NCBI GenBank assembly: GCA_035519675.1
Contig: DATIWB010000020.1
Coordinates: 24,385-88,384, forward strand
DNA length: 64,000 bases
Direction of reading: 5' to 3'
Origin: RPRB01 sp035519675
Lineage (GTDB): Bacteria; Myxococcota; Myxococcia; Myxococcales; Myxococcaceae
A program made the position numbers and the translations under genes. Of the stretch, positions 8,385 to 15,203 are shown piece by piece. The notes below the pieces were generated by a model. The model searched no databases and had not been told where the DNA came from. It worked only from the letters and a program-made list of their open reading frames with translations. The stretch's first letter is position 1, and each line of letters begins with the position of its first letter.

Positions 8385-9677
8385 TCAGCTCCGACCGCGG
8401 CCAAAGGTGCCCCGGCCCGGGTAACGCGCGCCGGCGCCGAGGGCCTCCTCGATGCGCAGCAGCTGGTTGTACTTGGCCACCCGGTCGCTGCGGGAGAGCG
8501 AGCCGGTCTTGATCTGCCCGCAGTCGAGCGCCACCGCGAGGTCGGCGATGGTGACGTCCTCGGTCTCGCCCGACCGGTGGCTCATCACCGAGCGGTACCC
8601 GGCCCGGTGGGCCATCCGCACCGCGGCGATGGTCTCGGTGAGGGTCCCGATCTGGTTCACCTTGACGAGGATGGCGTTCGCCACCCCGCCGTCGATGCCG
8701 CGGGCGAGCCGCTCGACGCTGGTGACGAACACGTCGTCGCCCACCAGCTGCACCGAGCCGCCGAGCGCCCGGGTCAGCGCCGCCCAGCCCTCCCAGTCGT
8801 CCTCCGCCATCCCGTCCTCGATGGAGACGATGGGGTACTTGCGGCACAGCTGCTCGTAGAACCCGATCAGACCCGCCGCGTCGTACGTCTTGCCCTCGCC
8901 CTTCAGCGCGTAGCGCCTGGCCTTGCCATCGAAGAACTCGCTCGCCGCGACGTCGAGCGCCAGCGCCACGTCCTTGCCCGGCGCGTACCCCGCGGCGGAG
9001 ATGGCCTCGGTGACCAGGACCAGGGCCTCCTCGTTGGTGGGCAGGTCCGGTGCGTAGCCCCCCTCGTCCCCCACCCCGGTGGCGAGCTTCCGCGACTTGA
9101 GCCCCTTCTTGAGCGCGTGGAACACCTCGGACCCCATCCGCAGCGCCTCGGCGAAGGTCGGCGCGCCCACGGGGACGATCATGAACTCCTGGAAGTCCAC
9201 CCGGGTGTCGGCGTGGGCGCCGCCGTTGAGGATGTTCATCAGCGGCACCGGGAGCGTCCGGGCCTGGGTGCCACCGACGTAGCGCCAGAGCGGCAAGCCG
9301 GTGGCCTGAGCGGCGGCGTGGGCCGTGGCCAGCGACACGCCGAGGATGGCGTTCGCTCCGAGCTTGCCCTTGTTCGGCGTGCCGTCGAGCTCGAGCATCC
9401 GGGTGTCGATGGAGGCCTGGTCCAGGGCGTCCATCCCGACGAGGGCCGGGGCGATGACGTCGCGGACGTTGGCCACCGCCTTGCGGACACCCTTCCCGCC
9501 GTAACGGGCGGGCTCGCCGTCGCGCAGCTCGATGGCCTCGTGCGCGCCGGTGGACGCCCCGGACGGGACTGCAGCCCGGCCCAGGTCGCCGCCGTCGAGC
9601 GTGACCTCCACCTCCACGGTGGGATTGCCGCGGGAGTCGAGGATCTCCCGGGCGACGATGTCGATGATCTCCGTCAT
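8385..9677 (-). CDS. eno: enolase
   Basis: The ATG at 9677 (MTEIIDIVAREILDSRGNPT) yields 430 residues, the standard enolase length; an upstream extension to 9716 is rejected. Family text includes GASTGAHEAIELRDG, the loop SIEDGMAEDDW, and DDVFVTSVERLARGI. Catalytic Lys near VNQIGTLTE and SHRSGETED are present. It interconverts 2-phosphoglycerate and phosphoenolpyruvate. The gene is followed after three bases by surE, so the two are probably co-transcribed. Confidence 0.97.
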   Translation of the reverse strand: MTEIIDIVAREILDSRGNPTVEVEVTLDGGDLGRAAVPSGASTGAHEAIELRDGEPARYGGKGVRKAVANVRDVIAPALVGMDALDQASIDTRMLELDGTPNKGKLGANAILGVSLATAHAAAQATGLPLWRYVGGTQARTLPVPLMNILNGGAHADTRVDFQEFMIVPVGAPTFAEALRMGSEVFHALKKGLKSRKLATGVGDEGGYAPDLPTNEEALVLVTEAISAAGYAPGKDVALALDVAASEFFDGKARRYALKGEGKTYDAAGLIGFYEQLCRKYPIVSIEDGMAEDDWEGWAALTRALGGSVQLVGDDVFVTSVERLARGIDGGVANAILVKVNQIGTLTETIAAVRMAHRAGYRSVMSHRSGETEDVTIADLAVALDCGQIKTGSLSRSDRVAKYNQLLRIEEALGAGARYPGRGTFGRGRS

Positions 9678-9744
9678 GGCCCGGGCCTTGTACGCACCCT
9701 CGGGGAGCGCGGGCAAGGCCGGCGATCACCCGCCGGGACGCGGG

Positions 9745-9942
9745 TCAATGCAGGCGGCGGAGATCGATGACCACGACGCCGCGCTTGGGCTTCTCCTCGC
9801 GGCCGTCCTGGTCACTGCGGCGCACGGGGCGCTCACGCTCCTCGGGAGCCGGCAGCGGCAGCTCCACCGCCGGTCGCTCGCGCTCGTCCCGCTCCCACCG
9901 ATCCCGGCGGTCGACCTGGTCGATGACGAAGCTGTCGAGCAT
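9745..9942 (-). CDS. small charged protein, unknown
   Basis: A 65-residue ORF starts MLDSFVIDQVDRRDRW and ends RGVVVIDLRRLH, with an Arg/Glu-rich, Pro-containing centre (ELPLPAPEERERP). There is no signal peptide or membrane segment. Its composition is unlike the Ser/Arg-rich text of the overlapping frames, which is why it is preferred. No clear Shine-Dalgarno precedes the ATG. I do not recognise a function. It lies between eno and the SRPBCC gene on the same strand. Confidence 0.5.
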   Translation of the reverse strand: MLDSFVIDQVDRRDRWERDERERPAVELPLPAPEERERPVRRSDQDGREEKPKRGVVVIDLRRLH

Positions 9943-10000
9943 TGCCACATTGTAATGCCTGAGGTCCCCCCCGCAAGCGCGACTCTGGGCCGCCCGGAGC

Positions 10001-10426
10001 TCAGGGCTGTTCCGATCGTTTCTTGAATGCTTCCAGCAGCTTGGGGAGCGACTGATCGACCAGCGCATTCACGATGGACCGCGGTACCAGCGGACCCACT
10101 CCCACCTCGATGGTGTACGTGGCGCGCGTCTTTCCGTCGGGCGTGGGCTCGAGCGTCCAGCTGCCGTGGTTGTCGCGCATCACCTCGCCCTTGACGAACG
10201 TCCAGCGCACCGCACGCGGTCGGTCCTCGACGTGGTGGAGCGTGTAGTGGATGCGCTTGACGAGATCGATGCCGTAGTGGACGTCGGCCTCGTTGCCCCG
10301 CCGGTTGGCAGTCTTCGCCTCCTTCACCTCGGGGAGGAACTCGGCGTAGCGGTCGTAGTCGATGATGACGTCGAACACCCGGTCGGGTGGCGCGTCGATG
10401 ACGATGCTCCGGGTGGCTCCGGCCAT
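10001..10426 (-). CDS. SRPBCC/START-like lipid-binding domain protein
   Basis: The 141-residue protein opens SIVIDAPPDRVFDVIIDYDRYAEFLPEV, the typical first strand and helix of the polyketide cyclase/COQ10/RatA group, and ends with the long C-terminal helix. The fold binds a hydrophobic ligand in a central cavity. It follows glpX by two bases on the same strand. The family includes coenzyme Q-binding proteins and RatA-like proteins, and no residue here separates these options. Confidence 0.8.
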   Translation of the reverse strand: MAGATRSIVIDAPPDRVFDVIIDYDRYAEFLPEVKEAKTANRRGNEADVHYGIDLVKRIHYTLHHVEDRPRAVRWTFVKGEVMRDNHGSWTLEPTPDGKTRATYTIEVGVGPLVPRSIVNALVDQSLPKLLEAFKKRSEQP

Positions 10427-10428
10427 GC

Positions 10429-11412
10429 TCAGCGTCCTTTCGCCTGGCGCGAGAAGTACTCGGGCTTCTTCTCGAACCGATGCTGGGCCTGAACGTAACG
10501 GACGGTCCCGGTCTTGCTCCGCATCACCACCGACCAGGTCTCCGCGCCGCCGCCGAAGAAGCGCACCCCCCGGAGGAAGTCGCTGGTGGTGACCCCGGTG
10601 GCGGCGAACATCACCTCGCCCTGGGCCAGCTCCTCGGCGGTGTAGACCCGGTTCATGTCGGTCACGCCCATCTTCCGCGCCCGGGCGACCTCCTCGTCGT
10701 TGCGCGGCTTCAGCCGTCCCTGCAGGTCGCCGCCCACCGACTTCACCGCGGCGGCGGTGATGACCCCCTCCGGTGCCCCACCGGTCCCCATCAGCACGTC
10801 CACGCCAGTCTCCGGGAAGCAGGTGGCCACGCCGGCGGCGACGTCGCCGTCCTCGATGAGGCGGATGCGGGCTCCCGCCGATCGCACCTCCCGGATGAGT
10901 TCCTCGTGGCGCGGCCGGTCGAGGATCACCACCGTCAGGTCGCCCAGCTCGCGGCCGAGCGCGGCGGCGATCGCCTTGAGGTTCTCGGTGGGGCTCTTGC
11001 GGAGATCGATCACTCCTCGCGCCTGGGGTCCGACGGCCAGCTTCTCCATGTAGGTATCGGGCGCGTTGAGGAGCTTGCCCCGCTCGGCGAGCGCCACCAC
11101 CGCGATCGCCCCGGGCCGTCCGTAGGCGCAGAGATTGGTCCCCTCCAGCGGATCGAGCGCGATGTCGATGCCGGGATCGTCCGCTCCCCAGCGGCCGACC
11201 TTCTCGCCGATGTAGAGCATCGGCGCCTCGTCACGCTCGCCCTCGCCGATGACCACCGTGCCCTGGATGTGCAAGGTGTCGAAGGCGCGCCGCATGGCGT
11301 CGACCGCCGCCTGGTCGGAGAGGTTCTTCTCTCCGCGCCCCATCAGCCGAGCCGCAGCGATCGCCGCCAGCTCGGTGACGCGCACCACCTCCAGCGCCAG
11401 GTTGCGGTCCAT
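10429..11412 (-). CDS. glpX: fructose-1,6-bisphosphatase class II (GlpX)
   Basis: The 327-residue protein contains the GlpX signatures AAIAAARLMGRGEKNLSDQAAVDAMR, GEGERDEAPMLYIGE, ALDPLEGTNLCAYG and TGGAPEGVITAAA. The Asp and Glu metal ligands in the GERDEAP and DPLEGT motifs are intact. It hydrolyses fructose-1,6-bisphosphate in gluconeogenesis, which fits the nearby enolase gene. The ATG at 11412 has a GGAGGGGAGGG-type purine-rich region just upstream. Confidence 0.95.
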   Translation of the reverse strand: MDRNLALEVVRVTELAAIAAARLMGRGEKNLSDQAAVDAMRRAFDTLHIQGTVVIGEGERDEAPMLYIGEKVGRWGADDPGIDIALDPLEGTNLCAYGRPGAIAVVALAERGKLLNAPDTYMEKLAVGPQARGVIDLRKSPTENLKAIAAALGRELGDLTVVILDRPRHEELIREVRSAGARIRLIEDGDVAAGVATCFPETGVDVLMGTGGAPEGVITAAAVKSVGGDLQGRLKPRNDEEVARARKMGVTDMNRVYTAEELAQGEVMFAATGVTTSDFLRGVRFFGGGAETWSVVMRSKTGTVRYVQAQHRFEKKPEYFSRQAKGR

Positions 11413-11512
11413 GGACAGCCCTCCTCCCCTCCGGTGCGACGGACCGTACTCCGGCCCGTGGGGCGAGGCGACGGTTCAGACGTGCCCCTCCGCGCACCCC
11501 GTCCGCGGGGCT

Positions 11513-11914
11513 TCAGGCGGTGGACGGCGTGGCCAGCGCCGCCACCCAGCCCGGCAGACGAGCCGGCCGGCCGCCCTTCCCCAGGCAGGCATGGACGGTG
11601 GTGCCGGTGCAGAGCGCGCCGGACTCTCCCTCGCGGACGACCTGGTAACGGAAGGTGAGCGTCACCCGGGTCACGACCGGGACCTCGATGCCGACCAGGA
11701 GCACGTCCTCGTAGCGCGCCGGGGCCAGGTACCGGCAGGTGGCCTCCACCACCGGGAGGCTGAATCCCTCCCCCTCCATCTCCCGGTAGCTGCGGCCGTG
11801 GGCGCGGAGGAACTCGCTCCGGGCGAGCTCGAAGTAGCGGAGGTAGTTCGCGTAGTACACCACCCCCATCTGATCGGTGTCGCCGTAGATGACCCGCACC
11901 CGCGCCTGGAACAT
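11513..11914 (-). CDS. acyl-CoA thioesterase, YbgC/4HBT family
   Basis: The 133-residue hotdog-fold protein starts MFQARVRVIYGDTDQMGVVYYANYLRYFE, containing the YbgC-type catalytic phrase GDTDQMGVVYYANY with its Asp. Length and motif match the tol-pal-linked YbgC/FadM-type thioesterases. The ATG at 11914 is preferred to a long upstream extension to 12412 that is antisense to the phosphatase gene. Substrate is unknown. Confidence 0.9.
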   Translation of the reverse strand: MFQARVRVIYGDTDQMGVVYYANYLRYFELARSEFLRAHGRSYREMEGEGFSLPVVEATCRYLAPARYEDVLLVGIEVPVVTRVTLTFRYQVVREGESGALCTGTTVHACLGKGGRPARLPGWVAALATPSTA

Positions 11915-12007
11915 CGCCCCCTCCTGTCGGAGACGGTAGGCGCCACGGCGCAGGCTGGACAAGCGGAACGAAGGTCGACTCCCTGGGGATACACTCCCCG
12001 GCTCCTG

Positions 12008-13624
12008 ATGATCCGTGCCCTGGCCCTCGCGCTCCTCCTGCTCTCCCCGCCCGCGCTGGCGAAGCCGCCGCGGCTGACCCTGTTCATCACCGTGGACGCG
12101 CTCGGAACGGACCTGCTCCTCCGCTCCCGGTCCCAGCTCCGGGCAGGACTGGCCCAGCTCGTCGATCGGGGAGCGTTCTATCCCGACGTGCGCTACCAGC
12201 AGGCACAGGTGGCGACCGCGCCGGGGCACAGCGTGCTCTCCACCGGTGCGTACCCGTGGCGGACCGGCGTGGTGGGCAACCGGGTGATGAACCGCAGCAC
12301 CGGCAAGGAGGAGCCCGTCTTCTGGGACCCCACCCATCCGGTGCTCGAGGCGCCGGCCGGGGTGGAGGACGTCTCGCCCGAGGCGCTGCTCGCCGAGACG
12401 CTGTCCGATCACCTGAGGCTCTTCACCGGCGGGCGCGGGAAGGCCATCGCGCTCTCCGGCAAGGCGCGGGCGGCCATCCCGCTCGCCGGCCGGTTGGGGC
12501 AGGCGTTCTGGTTCAACGAGCAGGTGGGGCGCTTCGTGACCGGGACGGCTTACATGAAGGAGCTGCCGGCCTGGCTGCGGACGCTCAACGACCGGCGCAT
12601 CCCGGACACCGCCTTCGGGACCGACTGGAGCCTCGCCCTGCCGACGAAGGACTACCTCGGCGACGACGATCGGCCGTTCGAGTCACCGAGCTTCGGAATG
12701 GGCCGGACTTTCCCCCACCCCCTCAAGGGCGGGGCCCCTGCACCCGGTGCCCCCTCGTACGCGGCCTTCGCCTCCTCTCCCTTCGCCAACGACCTGCTGG
12801 TCCAGGCGGCGAAGGCGGTCATCGCTGCGGAGGGGCTGGGCAAGGACGACGTCCCCGACCTGCTCTCGGTCAGCTTCAGCGCGACCGACCTCGTCTACCA
12901 TCAGTACGGTCCCTACTCCTGGGAGATGCAGGACGCCCTGGTGCGTCTGGATCGGCAGATCGGCGAGCTGCTCGCGGCGGCGGAGAAGGCGGCGGGCGGC
13001 CGCCAGAACCTCCTGGTGGTGCTCTGCTCCGACCACGGCGGCGCCGCGCTCCCCGAGGAGTGGATCGCCGCCGGCATCAACGCCACCCGGGTGAAGCCCT
13101 CGGCGCTCCGGCAGGGGCTGACCCAGGAGCTGCAGACGCGCTTCGGCGCCCCGCTGGTGCTCGGGCTGGTGGACCGGGAGGTGTTCCTGAACGCCAAGAT
13201 CCTGACGGAGAAGAAGCTCGACCCGGCCATGGTCCGCCGGGCCGCAGCCGAATGGCTCGGGCGTCAGCCGGGCGTGGCGCTCGCCGTGTCCCGGGACGAC
13301 CTCGAGTCGGGACAGGAGCTGAGCGGCTTCCTCCCGGCGCTGCGCCGGAGCCACTTCCCGGGCCGCAGCGGGGAAGTGACCTTCCTGATGAAGCCGTACA
13401 CCGTGTTGACCGAGCAGGACACCGGGACCACCCACGGCGAGCCCTACGCCTACGACAACCAGGTCCCGCTGCTGCTCTACGGCAAGGGGGTGAAGCCGGG
13501 CCTGTACCGGATGCAGGTGCACGCCAGCGACGTCGCCCCCACCGCGGCGATGCTGATGGAGATGGGCGCGCCGGCCTCCGCCGAGGGCGAGCCCCGCGTC
13601 GAGTCGATCGTCCAGGGCCGGTGA
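12008..13624 (+). CDS. secreted alkaline phosphatase/phosphodiesterase superfamily enzyme
   Basis: The ATG at 12008 gives 538 residues with a Sec signal peptide (LALALLLLSPPALA). The metal and catalytic pattern of the alkaline-phosphatase superfamily is complete: Asp30 (FITVDALG), nucleophile Thr70 (VATAPGHS), ATDLVYHQYG, CSDHGG and THGEPY. A Thr nucleophile and the overall layout match the PafA-like and nucleotide pyrophosphatase/phosphodiesterase groups. It acts in the periplasm or outside the cell on phosphate esters. Longer frames starting upstream are rejected because they run through the divergent thioesterase gene. Confidence 0.9.
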   Translation: MIRALALALLLLSPPALAKPPRLTLFITVDALGTDLLLRSRSQLRAGLAQLVDRGAFYPDVRYQQAQVATAPGHSVLSTGAYPWRTGVVGNRVMNRSTGKEEPVFWDPTHPVLEAPAGVEDVSPEALLAETLSDHLRLFTGGRGKAIALSGKARAAIPLAGRLGQAFWFNEQVGRFVTGTAYMKELPAWLRTLNDRRIPDTAFGTDWSLALPTKDYLGDDDRPFESPSFGMGRTFPHPLKGGAPAPGAPSYAAFASSPFANDLLVQAAKAVIAAEGLGKDDVPDLLSVSFSATDLVYHQYGPYSWEMQDALVRLDRQIGELLAAAEKAAGGRQNLLVVLCSDHGGAALPEEWIAAGINATRVKPSALRQGLTQELQTRFGAPLVLGLVDREVFLNAKILTEKKLDPAMVRRAAAEWLGRQPGVALAVSRDDLESGQELSGFLPALRRSHFPGRSGEVTFLMKPYTVLTEQDTGTTHGEPYAYDNQVPLLLYGKGVKPGLYRMQVHASDVAPTAAMLMEMGAPASAEGEPRVESIVQGR

Positions 13625-13656
13625 GCGATCCAGACGAAGCGCTCCCTTGTTCCTGC

Positions 13657-13845
13657 TCAGGGCCGCCCGGAGATCTGCCTCCGGAGGTCGTCGTCCTTCT
13701 GGTTTCCGGTGGTGGTGGGCGGCTCGGTGGATTTCCCCGTCGAGGGCTCGTAGCAGCCGCCCGGGCCCGTGCCCCCGCCACAGACGCGCGTGCTGGCGCA
13801 TCCCACCGACAGCCCGAGGAGCATGCCGACGACGAAGACTCGCAT
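13657..13845 (-). CDS. small lipoprotein, unknown
   Basis: The 62-residue product has a short leader MRVFVVGMLLGLSVGC with a lipobox (LSVGC, Cys16). The mature part is only about 46 residues, Gly/Thr/Pro-rich with two further Cys, and ends in a polar tail. An AAGGGA Shine-Dalgarno lies before the ATG. It is the last gene of the minus-strand run from the CheW-like gene. No function can be given. Confidence 0.6.
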   Translation of the reverse strand: MRVFVVGMLLGLSVGCASTRVCGGGTGPGGCYEPSTGKSTEPPTTTGNQKDDDLRRQISGRP

Positions 13846-13885
13846 GGTTTCCCTTTCAGGGGCCGACCGTGGCCCGAGCCAGTCC

Positions 13886-14740
13886 TTAGCGCACGCTGGA
13901 CGCTGAGCGCTCGACGATCTCCAGCGACAGGTCCATCGCCCGCGCCGAGTGGGTGAGCGCCCCCATCGAGACGAAGTCGACGCCGAGCCGGGCCAGCGCC
14001 GGGAGCCGCTCCAGCGTCACGTTCCCCGACACCTCGAGCTGCACCCTGCCCGCGGCGAGCCGCACCGCCTCGGCGACGGTGGCGTCGTCCATGTTGTCGA
14101 GCAGGACGATGTCCGCCCCACCGGCGATGGCGTCGGGCAACTGCTCCACCCTTGTGATCTCCACCTCGATCTTCACCAGCTGCGGCGCGTGGGCCCTCGC
14201 CCGCCGGAGCGCCTCGCGCACGTCCCCACCCACCGCGGCGAGGTGGTTGTCCTTGATCAGCACGCCGTCGAACAGGCCGAAGCGGTGGTTGGAGGCGCCC
14301 CCCGCCCGGACCGCCTCCTTCGACAGCCGGCGCATTCCCGGGCTGGTCTTGCGCGTGTCGAGGATCCGCATCCTCGAGCCGCGCACCGCGTCCGCCGCCC
14401 GGGCGGCGAGCGTGGCGATCCCACACGTCCTCTGCAGGATGTTGAGCGCGGTCCGCTCGCCGACCAGCAGCGTCCGCAGCCCGGCCGAGACCGAGCCGAT
14501 GACCGAGCGGCTGGCGATGCGCGCCCCCTCGGCCTCGGAGAAAAGAACCTCCGCCCCTGGCTCGAGCAGGGTGAAGACCCGGGCGAAGGCGGCCGTCCCG
14601 GCGAGGACCAGCGGCTCCTTCGCCCACACCTCCGCCCGCCCCCGGGCCCCCTCGGGGACGAGCGCCTGGGTGGTGACGTCGCCGGCCGCGCCCAGGTCCT
14701 CCTCCAGCGCCAGGTCGATCAGACGGTCGACGAAGTCCAT
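13886..14740 (-). CDS. nadC: nicotinate-nucleotide pyrophosphorylase (carboxylating)
   Basis: The ATG at 14740 gives 284 residues of normal NadC length. Family motifs are EEDLGAAGDVTTQALV, ERTALNILQRTCGIAT, ILDTRKTSPGMRRLSKEAVRAGG, NHRFGLFDGVLIKDNH and DIVLLDNMD. It converts quinolinate and PRPP to nicotinate mononucleotide in NAD synthesis. An upstream frame extension to 15136 overlaps the basic-protein gene and is rejected. No nadA or nadB is in the window. Confidence 0.96.
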   Translation of the reverse strand: MDFVDRLIDLALEEDLGAAGDVTTQALVPEGARGRAEVWAKEPLVLAGTAAFARVFTLLEPGAEVLFSEAEGARIASRSVIGSVSAGLRTLLVGERTALNILQRTCGIATLAARAADAVRGSRMRILDTRKTSPGMRRLSKEAVRAGGASNHRFGLFDGVLIKDNHLAAVGGDVREALRRARAHAPQLVKIEVEITRVEQLPDAIAGGADIVLLDNMDDATVAEAVRLAAGRVQLEVSGNVTLERLPALARLGVDFVSMGALTHSARAMDLSLEIVERSASSVR

Positions 14741-14780
14741 GGCCTGAGGAGACGTGGCACGCCGGCGCGCGACGGTGCGA

Positions 14781-15191
14781 CTAGCGCCGGGACCGGCGGC
14801 CGGCGCGCCTCGCCTTGCGGACGCCCCGGCGGGCCGTCCGCCGGGCCTTGCCCGCGCTCTTGCGAGCCGTGCGGCGGGCCTTCCGCACACCCTTGCGAGC
14901 CGTGCGGCGGGCCTTCCGCGCGCCCCTGCGCCCGGAGCTCTTCTTCGCCGGCTTGCGGGCGGCCTTTCGCTTCGGCGCCGCCTTCTTCGCGGCCGCCTTC
15001 CGCTTGGGCGCGGAGCGACGTGGGCGCGGAGCAGCGGGGGGCGAAGCCGGGGCAGCCGGCTCGCCGCCACCCATGCCCATTCCGAACCCGCCGCCCTCCG
15101 ACCCGGGCGGGGAGGACTCGCCGCCCATGCCTCCACCCATGCCGCCCATCCCGTTCGACTGCTCCATCTCTTCCGGTGTTCTCTCGGACAT
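14781..15191 (-). CDS. Lys/Arg/Ala-rich histone-H1-like protein
   Basis: The 136-residue protein has two parts. Residues 1-60 are Gly/Met/Ser/Pro-rich (runs such as GGMGGGMGG). The rest is very basic and built of short repeats: first AAPKRKAA-type, then an ARKARRTARKGVRKARRTAR-type unit repeated several times to the C-terminus. This resembles histone-H1-like and AlgP-type DNA-binding tails. It lies between valS and nadC on the same strand with gaps of 12 and 40 bases. DNA or RNA compaction is an inference from composition. Low complexity makes homology hard to judge. Confidence 0.75.
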   Translation of the reverse strand: MSERTPEEMEQSNGMGGMGGGMGGESSPPGSEGGGFGMGMGGGEPAAPASPPAAPRPRRSAPKRKAAAKKAAPKRKAARKPAKKSSGRRGARKARRTARKGVRKARRTARKSAGKARRTARRGVRKARRAGRRSRR

Positions 15192-15203
15192 CGTTCCTCC
15201 AGG

